This document shows positions 45,393 to 56,800 of a stretch of DNA of 64,000 bases, piece by piece. The position numbers and the translations under genes are program-made. The notes below the pieces were generated by a model. It saw only the letters and a program-made list of their open reading frames with translations. It had not been told where the DNA came from and ran no database searches. The DNA lies in the NCBI GenBank assembly GCA_010015675.1, contig ML976988.1:358168-422167 (forward strand), written 5' to 3'. Within the stretch, counting starts at the first letter, position 1; each line of letters starts with the position of its first letter. The DNA is from Byssothecium circinans (taxonomy: Eukaryota; Ascomycota; Dothideomycetes; Pleosporales; Massarinaceae).

Positions 45393-47551
45393 TCACCTTC
45401 TCCGGCTCCGGCTCCGGCTCCTCCTTCTCCTCCTATCCCGATCCCGATCGCGGCTCCTACTCCTATCCCTGTCCCTCTCCTTTTCCCGATCTTTATCGTC
45501 GTCCTTTGCACCATTTAGGCCAGGAAGATACCGATCAGAGTCTTGTAGCCTCGACCTGCCATTCCTATCTCCATCCCAGCGGTCATAGTCTCGAGAGCGA
45601 TAGCCCCTACCGCCGCGCTCCCTACTGTCGGCACGCTTGCGGCCACCACCACCACCACCACCAGGTATGTATCTATCAATGCCCTCGCGGTCACGGCTTC
45701 TGGATCGTTTGCGACGAGATGAGCGGTCCCGCCGACGGCGATCGTCTCGGGAGCGCGAACGCGAACGGTCGGGAGAGCGTGTGCGGCGGCGATCTTTACG
45801 GCGGTCGGGTGATGGGCTGCGAGATGCGAAACGTGATTTCCGGTACGTGTTTTCGTCACGGTCACCACGGCGTGAGCGTCTATCATCTCGGTCCTCTCGG
45901 CCCCGGCGATGGCTGCCATCTCTAGGTTTGTATGAGGCTTTGTCATCGTCACGGCGGGATCGGCGGTCGTCTTCGATGCGGGAGGAGCGTCTGTCATAGC
46001 GGCTTCCACGAGACCGGCTTCGACTCCGTCTCTTGCTACTAGCAAGACTACGAGAGCGAGAGCGGCCGCGGCTCTTTTCGATGCTCTTCAAAGGCGGCGG
46101 TTCATCCCATCTGGACCTTGCACCTGGTTCATTAGAATTCACAAGCGGTGCATCCTCCATAGGCGTATCCTCGTCTCCAGCGGTACCAGGCGTAGCAGCG
46201 GTCGGCGAGGCAGCCGATTTGGCTCCTGTGTCGCTTGGAGAACCTATTGCGGGTGACCGAGACTTGCTTTCTAGTGCTGCGAGTCGAGCTGCGGCTGGAT
46301 CACGGGGAACAAGTGACTTTGGCGGTTGCGCTTTGCGTGTCGGTGGCTCCAGAGATCCAGAGCGGTTGAGCGTAGGCCGCTGGCGGGACTTCCGTATCTC
46401 TTCGCTCTCTTGAAGTAGTACTTTCAGAACTAAGTCATCATCCACCTTGATATCCTCAGCTTTGACGTCTTTGATCGGTTCAGGTGTTCTGCTGCGACTG
46501 CGACTGCCCCGCCTAGACCGGCGGTCACGCTCCCTGTCTCGATCATGATCTCGTTCCCTACGGCGGTCGGGTGTCTTGCTACGAGCACGTGTGCTAACCG
46601 CATGACTTCCACGGCGACGTTCACGACTGCGCTCTCGCTCAAGGTCAAGTCGTCGCTCACGCTCACGGTCCTCCTCTCGAATCCTCTTGAGACGAGCTTC
46701 CCGTTCAGCTTCCCGCTCCTCATCCTCTTTCTTTCTCCGGGCTCGTCTCTCTTCCTTCTCCTGCTCAGCGCGATCGCGTTCCCTGCGACGGCGTTCGTCC
46801 TCCTCTTTATCACGTTGCTCTCGTTCTTTGCGCCTCCGTTCTTCACGTTCCTGGCGTTCCTTCTCCCGAGCTTCATCTTCCTCCCTCTCGCGGCGCCGGC
46901 GCTCTTCTCGCTTCGCCTTTTCTTGTTTCTCCCGTTCCCGCTCCTCATCTGCCTCCCTCTCCCGTATCGCTGCACGCTCCTGCCGACGGGCAACCGCATC
47001 GCGTGCCCAGTCTTCCTCGCTCTTGCTCCCACGCTGTTGCTCTTCGGATGCGACTTCGGCGCCAACTGAGCCAATGCGATACTCGCGCAACTTATCCAGG
47101 CCTTTTTCTTCCATGAATTGGTTGATCAGATCCGTGATGGTAGCCCGCACAGGCTTGTACAGGTGGCCACGCTCTCCAGCTCCTAGAATCAACGTCGCAG
47201 CCATCTTGGCATCTTTTGATAGTAGTGTAGGGTTTCGGTCGGTTTCGCGCTCAACGAGCTCTTCGTATGAGGATAGCAGGGCGGCCTTTGCGGACTGTGG
47301 AAGGAGAAGCGCAATTAGCAATTGGCTTCTCGAAGATATTTGCAATTGGTACTCACGCTTTCCTCGTACTGCGCGCGCACCTGACTCTTGATTGCGTCAT
47401 ATTCGCCTTTCCTGCGGAACGTGTCCACGAGGTTGTCGATTGCAGAACGCTGGGCCTGCGAGAGAGGAAGATCGGACAGCTTGGGCTTCTTGCGCACGAC
47501 GGCACCGGGTTCTTCGGCATCAAGCGAGCGCTTGCCGTTGACTTCGGCCAT
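45393..47551 (-). CDS. SHG1: SHG1/BOD1-domain protein with charged and RS-rich tail
   Basis: Exons 47551-47357 and 47294-45393 give 698 aa. The N-terminal domain, AIDNLVDTFRRKGEYDAIKSQV then LLSSYEELVERETDRNPTLLSKD, fits the COMPASS Shg1/BOD1 domain, split by the intron. Yeast Shg1 is only 142 aa. Here the domain is followed by about 150 residues of near-continuous Arg/Glu/Lys coiled coil, a linker with many SP/TP sites, and a C-terminal half of SR/RD/RS repeats like those of SR splicing proteins, ending RSRSRSRRR. The nuclear role as a COMPASS component is inferred from the domain; the RS region suggests RNA-processing contacts. Low complexity makes the large antisense frames here spurious. 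It is divergent from the small complex I-type gene. Confidence 0.82.
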
Positions 47552-48008
47552 GGTGGACAAGTGTAGGATTGTGGTGTGTTGGGTCGCAGTTGGAGATGTA
47601 CACGACGCAGGCGTTGCGACTGCGAGGATCACGAGTTTCGAATCAGGATAAGAATGTTCAAGAAGTGAGAGAAACGTCTGGGAGCTACCGCAGCTCACAC
47701 GGTTGCCTGGTAATGGGCATCCTCAGTCACACCTAGGGAGATATCCTTCGACGTGGAAAGTTTTCTGAGTGATACAGACAGCATGCGGAAGCGTCCCTGT
47801 CCCTGACGTTGGTCGCTTGGCGCGCCAAGACATCCGTCAAGCACCTTCGAGCTCACCCAAGCAATCATCTCGGCAGGGCGACTAGAACGCGATCCCACAA
47901 CACAACACGACCCCTCCGTCCCCTTTACCACCGCGATAACATCACAATTCGCTCAATTACACCCTTCGCACGTCTACACACACTCGCACACGCTCGCGGA
48001 CACGCACA
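47552..48008. promoter_or_regulatory. Divergent promoter region
   Basis: About 460 bp between the SHG1-domain and small mitochondrial-protein start codons. Its right end is rich in CACACTCGCACACGCTCG-type repeats just before the ATG. Confidence 0.45.
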
Positions 48009-48352
48009 ATGGTTCACAAAGTGCTCTTTTGGAGCGGGTTCGGTAATTCTCTCTCCACCCTCGGAGCCTGGGGTCCATCTCGAAATGTCTACAGAACTAT
48101 GTACTGACGGCATTGGGAACTGTAGGCGTTGGCGTGCGACTATGGCAGCTCGGCATTGAAATGCGACCACTCTTCAACCGCGAATCCCTCTGGGTATACC
48201 CCGTCTTCGCGGGCATCGGCGGCAGCTTCGGATACTGGCTCATGGGCGTCGAGCAGCGACAATACAAGATGCTAGCGGACCGGCGAGACGCACTGCTCGA
48301 GAAGCGAGCACGGAGAAAGGCGCGCGAGGAGGAAGTGGCAGCACAATCATAA
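48009..48352 (+). CDS. Small probable complex I accessory subunit (14-kDa type)
   Basis: Exons 48009-48042 (34 nt) and 48126-48352 give 86 aa. The sequence is MVHKVLFWSGFG/VGVRLWQLGIEMRPLF, then NRESLWVYPVFAGIGGSFGYWL as a single membrane helix, then a basic, helical tail (RQYKMLADRRDALLEKRARRKA). I recall the pattern MVHKxLFWxGFGxxVRxWQLGIEMRPFF from fungal proteins annotated as a 14-kDa NADH:ubiquinone oxidoreductase subunit; this was not searched. Size, single helix and the short N-terminal exon fit an inner-membrane accessory subunit. The gene is too small to trust by length alone, but frame joining and composition support it. Confidence 0.68.
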
Positions 48353-48895
48353 ACAAGCCGCCTACTCAATATGGGAGGGTGGAGGAAGAGGGAGGCTCGA
48401 TGCCCCCCGTAGGTGGTGTGCGTCGAGACGGTATCACAGGAGCTGAGCTGGAATCTGCTATATTTTTCTTCGCGTGGCAGGCAGAGGTGGGAAAGACGAG
48501 CGTGGGGGCAGAAGGGGGAGGAGACGTTAATGTACTTTATGACTCCCTTGAGCCGAGGACTCGCTCTGTACAAAATCCTCAATCCGCAAAAGCATCCCAA
48601 ACATTGTTGTATTTCTCTAAGATACTGCGCCACAAAATCTGGAACCAGTGACACATGGTAGACAGCGCTAATAAGAGCTGACGATATTGCCAAATCCGGT
48701 ACTAGATGGCACCTCCCGTGACACTTGTGAAAGGACACCACATCCAATGTATCATCAAAATGACACTCTGTCCAGAGTCACCATGATCTGATATAAAGCA
48801 AACCGCGACCCTCTGCGGTCCATCAACCGTTATCGACGTCATATCAATTGCCGAACGCTCTTCTCTTTATCCGACAACAACGCGCCGACTCGAGC
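48353..48895. other. Intergenic, CofD-like gene promoter
   Basis: 3' flank of the small gene, then the promoter of the CofD-like gene. No further feature is recognised. Confidence 0.4.
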
Positions 48896-50508
48896 ATGAG
48901 CAGCACCAAACCAAAGGGAATTGTCGTATTTTCCGGTGGCAGCGCCGCGAACAATCTCGTCGACGTCTTTAAGACTGTCAGAGAGAACAAGAAGTGCCAA
49001 CTGAGCTATGTGATCCCGATCAGTGATAATGGCGGGAGCTCTTCCGAGTTGATCAGAGTCTTTGGAGGACCAGGTAATCCCACTTGCACAGTTGATACAG
49101 CATGTTCTAACTGAGAATAGGTATCGGCGATGTGCGAAGTACGTAGTCTACCTTCAATCATCTTCCGTGTGTAAAGTGGGGCTTTTCATTGACCTCAAGT
49201 ACTCAGGTCGTCTCGTCCGTCTCATTCCAGATGATCCCGACCACGATGACAGCGAAAAAGCTGCCCTCAAGGCCTTTTTCAATCACCGACTCCCCAAGGA
49301 CCGAGCCATGGCCAAGGCAGAATGGCTGAAGATCGTTGAAGCGGATCATGACCTCTGGTCGTATATTGCCACCGCGAAAAAGGAGCTCATTCGAGCTATT
49401 CTAAATATGGTTAACTATGAGATAGTGAAGAGACTGAGGCCTAGTTCCACCTTTGACTTTTCGGGTGCAAGTATCGGGAATCTGTTTTTGACTGGGTAAG
49501 TGCACACTTCTCCAAGTCTAACCTTCTATCATGTATCACTATTGCAGCATGACTCCATACCCGTACTAACATCTCGCCAGCGCTCGCCTCTTCACCGGAT
49601 CTTTCGAATCATCCATCTACCTCCTCTCCAGCATCTGCTCCGTCCCCAACCACACCTCGGTCCTCCCCGCCATAAACACAAACTTCACGCACCACATATC
49701 CTGCAGCCTCGCCAACGGCACCCACATCACCGGCCAAAACTCCATCTCCCACCCCTCGGAAACCACCGCCCTAGACCCATCGTCCATCTCCCCAACCACC
49801 ATCACGAATCCAACGTCATCCGACCCCGACGAAACCGCCCACCACGACGCCATCGAAGACGCAAACCTCCCCGGCACCCTCCCCACCCTCCGAAAACAAA
49901 ACATCCACTTCTGCAAAGCCGCCGAAGACGACCTCCCCGCGCGCATAGAGAGGCTATGGTACATCAACCCGTACGGCCAGGAAATCAAACTCTCCGCGAA
50001 CCCAAAAGTCCTCGCCGCACTCAATGACGCACAGGCGATAATCTACAGCATCGGGTCGCTCTACACATCTCTCATCCCTTCTCTGATTCTAAAAGGCGTC
50101 GGTGCCGCTGTCGCGAATCCTGCTATTCGGTACAAGATTTTGATCCTGAACTCGACGAATGATCGCGAAACGGGGCCGGCGGCGAAGCCGTTTAGTGCGG
50201 TTGATTTCATCGCTGCGATTGCGAAGGCCGGCGCGGAGAGTATCGGGGAGGTAGGGGAAGTGAAAAGGGAGGAGTATTGCTCGTACGTGACGCATTTGAT
50301 TCATCTTACGGGGCCGGGGACGCCGGAAGTGGACAGAGAGGTGTTGCAGGGGCTGGGCGTGGAGGTGATTAGGGTGTATGGGAGGAGGGTAGAGGGTGAG
50401 GGGTGGGTTAGGTATGATGAGAAGGCTCTGTTGCAGGCGTTGGAGGTTACGCTTGGTCGGAGGGATCCGAGGGCGGAGAGGGTTAGGAGGAATACGTTTG
50501 AAGGGTGA
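48896..50508 (+). CDS. CofD/YvcK-like (UPF0052) fungal protein
   Basis: Member of the CofD-like superfamily: LPPG:FO 2-phospho-L-lactate transferase in coenzyme F420 pathways, and bacterial YvcK. Four exons, 48896-49073, 49121-49138 (an 18-nt microexon), 49207-49495 and 49581-50508, give 470 aa. The start reads MSSTKPKGIVVFSGGSAANNLVDVF, the nucleotide-type Gly-rich loop, then YVIPISDNGGSSSELIRVFGGPG/IGDVRS/RLVRLIP, where the microexon codes GIGDVR. Then ASIGNLFLTG/ARLFTGSFESSIYLLS, and YSIGSLYTSLIPSLILKGV with ILNSTNDRETG. Fungi are not known for F420, so the substrate is unknown. The third intron has a perfect TACTAAC. Confidence 0.88.
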
Positions 50509-50823
50509 AGAGTTTTGATGATGTTGGGGTTGATGTACGCGTTTGGAAGGGGGTTCAAGATTACTGGATCACTTTTGCATGCTACGTATTCTTCTTGATC
50601 TGCTTGATTCTTGTTCGCATAATCGACTATTTGCACTGTACATGTCTATACTACACACTTTACTGATGATGGGGTATCCTACCCGCCATGTGCCGTCACC
50701 CACGCCTGAGAATGCATGAAGGAATACCACCGGGAAAACACCATCGCAATGCTCGTACAGACCACTTTCCCATCATGCGTGCATTTTCAATCCCCTCCTT
50801 TCCTCACGCCATTACCTCGCCTC
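50509..50823. other. Convergent intergenic region
   Basis: 3' flanks of the CofD-like gene and TFC3, about 315 bp. No gene. Confidence 0.4.
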
Positions 50824-53800
50824 CTAACTAAACAGTCTACCATAATCCTCATCCACCTCACCCTCCGCATCGATATCCTCGCCCTGCATATTTGCATCTG
50901 GATCAGCCAGCTGTGGCCGAACTTTCTTCGGCCTACCCCTCTTTCTCTTCGGCTTGGGGGTACCATCACCCTCATCAGCAGCCCTCTTCCTCTTCCGCGG
51001 CTGTTTCATAGCCGTCGTAGTCTTTGGTTGCTTCATAGCCACTGCAGGCCTTCCAGCCGCATTTAGTAGTGGTGCTGGAGCTGGAGCGGCATAGGCCATG
51101 TCCACATCTCCACCTCCACCTTGAGCTGGCTGCAAAGCTATGAGTGCAGGATCGATTGGAGGCGCGACTGGTGGCAGAACGATCTTGCGAGGCCTTCCAA
51201 CTTTCCTCCTTGCAGATTTCGGAGCTGGAGGTGCTTGTAATGCCTGTTTCGCAATCCTGTATTGAGACTTGGAATTCTGGAGAATCTGTTGTGTCATCGG
51301 CCTTGTCGTCTCGGGGGCAGAAGCCTCGTCGTCGGTGGTCATGGTACCCTCTTGCAGCGTGCCGTTCTCTTGCTGCAGCGTCGCAAAGCGCTGGTTGTAT
51401 TCTGTGCGCCATGAGGGCTCCAATCTGTTACTCTTGTTCTTGCGCTTGACGTCTTCGCCGAACTTGTCGTTTTCTTCGTCGATCAACTTGTCACCAAACA
51501 CTGCCCAGAAACCCTGCTGCACTGAGTATGTACCACTTGGTGTCTGCTTGACAGCCTTGATCTGCTCAAGCCAGTATATAACGAGCTCGACCTCGAAGAG
51601 TTCAGTGGTGAATTTTGGACAGTGACTGAAGATCTCAGAAGCCGTGGCACCAGGCTGAAACATAAGGGATTGAATAACGAGGTTTAGAATGCGATTCCAC
51701 CAAGGATATATGACGTGCTGGCCATCAATAGAGCTCCAGATAGGAAGGAGAGCATGAGGGTCATCACGGCTAGGAAGAGGGGGGTCCGGGAGATATTCCC
51801 AATCCGCGGGAGAACCATCCGCCTTTGGAAGGCGAGGAAAGGGTGCTGGTTGAAGTGGATTTCCGTACATGTAGTTGCTAGTGGGAATGGCATCGACTTG
51901 CCAGAACAGGTGGTCACGGCCCATTTTGCGATGAACATAGTCGCCCTCATTAAAGCCCCAGACCGATATACGTGGACGCGGTGCCTTCAGAACGTTATTG
52001 GTAGGAGGCAGTCGAGGCACTAGCTTGATCTGACCATCGCTGACGAGTGACAAGATTGCCATCACAGCACCGTCATGTGCAGTCCGAGAAATTGTGAAAG
52101 CGTGACCTGAAGCAAAGGTGAGGTCGAGAATTTTCTTCAACTCCGCAGCGGCAATGAAATCCTTTAGCTCGAAAGCACGCCTGTACTTCATCGCAAACCT
52201 AGAAGTAAATTCATAATTGCGGCCAGGACGGAGACGCTTCAACTTCCATTTGCGAATGAGTTGGGCGTTAACGAGATCCTTGACAGCTCCCTCGAGAGTC
52301 CCCTCGCCTAGAGGTCGTAATTTATCGAAGGCCAACTTTTTGTTGTATAGCTCCTGGGGCGTAGAGACATTTGCTCGAATCCAGGAACGAGCCCTGATGT
52401 TCTTTTCTTCGGCTGCAGATAACTCTTCGCTGACCGAGTGCAGCGGCGCCGCAAAGGCGTAGTCATGTAGATTCCGGGATCTGCCGATGGAAGCAATATT
52501 GTTCTTATACCAGGATGGGCGATTGAAAATCTGGTAATCTGAGAGGTCCACACTGTAGTGATCTAGTGCCTCTAGCACTGATGGCAGGAGCGGTTCAATG
52601 TAATCGCAGTGCTGCATTGCCCAGCGTACTAGATTGGGCCAATCGTAAGTCGCTGGATCATCGATGCTGGCGACTCTGCCTTCTTCATATGCTCCAAGGA
52701 AAGCTGATTGGAAAGTACTCGTGAAAGTGCTGAGCTGGGTGGTCATGTTTTCTTGCATCCACGACCAGACTTGCTTCATCTTTGGAATTTCGGCTCGTGG
52801 ATCATTGCATACCTTTTTGACGATATCCCAATCCACGATGCCATCCTCACCCGACATGCTTGATGCTACGACCAGCGTACACAAGAGCTTCTTGAAAATG
52901 TCAACCGGATCCAGGACCTCGGCATATTTTGGATCGTTCGGTTTGCTGATAATATTGATGCGCCTTGTCTCTTTCCTTTCAGCCCAGGTTGGGAATGTTT
53001 TCTGCTTCTTGAGCGGTGGTTGATAGTCGGGCTCAACTGCGTTTCCAGTCAAGCCCGTCAAACGTTGAACAAGAGTCGCTTCACCATCATCATCGGCTCG
53101 CTTCCTTCGGCGAAATCTTTTGGTAGGACGTTTAGAATGTGGTGGCTTTTCTCTTGTCCGTTTGGGCCCTTTCTCCGAGGTCGTAGAAGCGACGGGGCTG
53201 GGGACAGTGGGACTGAAGTCCGTGGAGAAAGTGCCGTTGGATGGATAGAAGCAGCTGGAAGGCCTCACGAAAGCATCATAGAGACTGACAGTAGGAATCT
53301 TGACGCGTGCACGAGAAGACCTGGTCCTTCTGGGATTGAATTCGGTAGAAAACGTGCCACTCGACGGGTGGAAGCGAATAGAGGGCCTGACAAGAACATC
53401 GTAGAGACCAGTGGCTGGTTGTCGTGTATGAACCTGAACTTTTAGCAAACGCCATTTCAAGATGACTGCACCACTCTCCTTAGCTGAAGGCAGTTCGGAG
53501 TCCGACTCGGAAGACGAGGAGACTTCCAGCGAAGCGACAGAGGTCGATGATATCGTGTCCAGAGACCGTCGTCGTGAGAAGTGAGCTAATGGAATGTCCT
53601 CGGAAGAATACGACGAGTCTTGAATAGCCTCAGTAGCGTTGTCAGGTTCTTCGTGTTGAGGGATCACGAATTGGCCGATGAAGCCGTATCGCTTGGGTTG
53701 CGAAATGAATCTCCACTGCTTCGGGCGGCCTGCTACGTTAAGTCCAACAAGTCTCGTTCGATGTGGTCGCTCTGTCCTGCCGGTATGTGTGCGGGCTACA

Positions 53801-56800
53801 CGTTTGTTCTTTTGAATCGCCTTTTCCTGATTTTGCCGTTCCTGAATGCTCTCTCGTTGCTTCTCTCGAATTTCTTGATCTCTCCGCTCAGCTGCATCTC
53901 GAATGCGCTTTGCAAGACGTCTAGCAACCAATGATTCAGCTTCTGGCAACTCAATACTATCATCAACCTCGGTGACGATCGGAGCTGGCTTGTTTCTGCG
54001 TTCTTCGGAAACATAGGCACGGATCCCCGGAGGATAGTACTTGTTCGGATGAGTTTGCCTGATACCTTGAAACACGTTCTGGACTTCCAAGCTATGGAAG
54101 TCGAGATGCTTGTACGCGAATATAGCTCTATTCGCCATTCTTCCATCACTTGCCGCGAAGGTGAAGGTATATTGTCTCAAGTTTTGATTCGGATCGTTGA
54201 GCATCCTGTTCAGAGTGCTCTGCATAGTGCCACGCTCTGGGCAGGCCATCTTTCTGGGTGCGCGCTCTTTCCATAGCGCACCATAAACGTTGATAATCTC
54301 GCCGTTGTGTGGAAATACACCATTGCACATTTCAAGAATATCCCGAACGATCGAAGTACGAATACGATACACGTTGCCTCTCCCGATAACAACGCCTCGC
54401 TTATTATACTCATCTTGCTTCTCTTGCCTCGGCTCAGGTTCGACGATTGATACATTCGTAGGTGCGGGTGAGTCGAACTGATCCGAGTTAGTGACGGTAG
54501 TGGGTAGTGGTGTAAGATGAGGAGCGTATGGGCTCTGATATCCAGCAGATTGTAGATCACTCCGAAGGTTGAGGTAGGTACTTGAGGTGGGAGATTGGTT
54601 GATTTGGAGATCTTCTTGGGTCGAGGGAGTTGCTCCATCTGGTGACTTGACTGCAGCAGTCCGTTGTTCGACTACTGGAGCCAGATGGTCTACTTCTCCT
54701 CGATCATTTACAATGGTTCGCTGTGCTCGATCCTGTGACAACTCTTTCGCTGTTTGCCGTGACGTTGGCACCTGTAACGGCTCGGTAGAAGCATTGGTGG
54801 ACTGTTTTTCTTGTGAAACTTGTGGTCCTCCTCCCACCGGTAGTTGTGTTATATTTTCAGATGGCGCATCGGATTGCGTTCTAGGTGATTCTGGCTCTGT
54901 CATTATCGGCGATTGTGTGCCAACAACTCCTGAAGTCTCCTTGGTGAAACCCAGTGACGTCTGTTTGAGATTGGTCGTTTCGTCCGCATCCAAGACTGTC
55001 TCTGGGTGTTCTTCGCTTCGGAAATCCAGTCTTCCATTGGTGTTTGGCCCACGAGGTTGCTTAGGCTCCCGAGCGGAAGCACTGGAAAGTTGGAGTTCAT
55101 GTGCCTGTGCGGGAGTAACTAGACCAGCTTGAGAATAACGAATGATTGTCGTCGTGTCGGGGTCGGCTGTAAACCAAGAGAAGTCGGCCAAGCGCATCGA
55201 TTTGATGATACCCATGAAGGCATTGCGCGGCCGTCCCCTTCCGCCCAATCGCTTAGCCTGCCCATCATAGTAAAACCCGACCTCACTCGTGTCTGCAAAA
55301 TTTCTGCCCACTTGACGAGATTGTACTTCGACCTCAAAAGAAACTTGGGGACTTGAGACCTTTGGTTCTTTGCGCTTACGGCGCGAAGGTCTCGAACTTT
55401 GCGCCGATGTGAAAGTTGGCACTTCAACGCTCTCGATGACTGCATCAGCCGATGGCCGTGAGGGTACAGCATCACTCTCATGAATTTGTCCAGATGCAGA
55501 TGCACGGAGGCGTTCCTCTGGTGTAGACGTTCGGAGGTCTTTGCCGGATCCAAGAACTGAAATTCCATGGTCAGATGCAGGTGTTGTGACGTTGGAATCG
55601 AGTGTAGACGTTGGAAATACTTCTTCGGACGCGGGTATTGTGGCTCCTGTTTGCGCTCTAGTTGTAGGATGTTCGTTTCGAGGTGCATCTGATGAAGTCG
55701 AAGCAGCGCCTGTTCGCAGCCTTTTGGCATCCCGCTGCAAATGTTCACCAAGTGGACTGGCGATGCGCTTCTTAGCGCTACCGGAAGATACTGGGGAAGA
55801 AACTGCCGCGGATAGGGAAAGAAGAGGCGTGTCAGCTAAAGGCTCAGCTGACGGCGTGAAAGATGGTACTCTGACTGGAACTTCCTGGTTCTTCGACACC
55901 TCTTCAGCATTAGCGTCGAGTCCCTGTGCAAAGGTATTACCGGCCTTGATATCTCCCGGTAAAGGTAGTACAATGCTGAAGGGGTCAAGACCCAAGTTGC
56001 GTAGACGACGAAGCTCCGCTACAATCTTTTCAGGCAAGCGGCCAGTGCGAGCAAGCCCCTTGGCCTTCCTCTGGTCTGGAGTTAGGAGCGGACCGTCTGT
56101 AGGCACATATCGGGGGCGTGGCTTCTTGGGCTTGGAGGGTCTGAGGGTTAAGCCTTTTTCTCGTCGGATTTGGTCTTCGAGATCCCTTGGTAGACGTCCC
56201 CTTGAAGGAAGCCCACGTTCCACCCTCTCTGCTGCCGTCAAAGTGGGGCCTTCGCGTTTGAAGATAGCCATTGCGTCGGCCTCATCAGAGGATTCCACTG
56301 GGTTTGCGGTCGGGCGGCCTGTCTCCTGTCGCTGTTTCAGTATCTCTCTGTGCTCATCACTCGGCGAAACGTCTGGCGATTGAGCTTGTAAACTTTCTGG
56401 ATCGCTTTCTAGTGTGATTGTAGGTCCTGGGGATTGCTGCTTTTTCCTTCCTCGCACTTTTTTCGGTGGAAACGGTTCCATAGAGACATCGGCGGTCCCG
56501 GCGCTCTTGCGTGAGGTGGTGGTCGACGATCGGTTTGTTGTCTTACGACGTTCAGGTTTGTCGTTGGTGATTCTCTTCCACAAGGTATTGTCCCAGTGCG
56601 TGCCACCCCGATGCGGTTGAACAATAGCGCGACAACTATCCGCGAGGGTTGAAGTACCAGTCTGACGAACGAAGTCTTTGGGGTTGAGAGGTAGGAAGCC
56701 CCAGTCATCGAGGGATTGATCAGCCCCATGTTTCTTTTTGGGCTGGCTCGACCTGGCATGGGCTTCTCTACTAACACCCTCCCAATTCGCATCATTTATA

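Noticed and set aside
45506..47391. Long plus-strand frames (up to 234 codons) rich in Arg/Ser/Leu
   Set aside because: They are antisense images of the low-complexity SHG1-domain gene.
49500..50027. 175-codon plus-strand frame rich in Pro, His and Arg
   Set aside because: It is a shifted-frame shadow of exon 4 of the CofD-like gene.
55541..56383. 280-codon plus-strand frame
   Set aside because: Antisense to TFC3, whose own frame is better supported.
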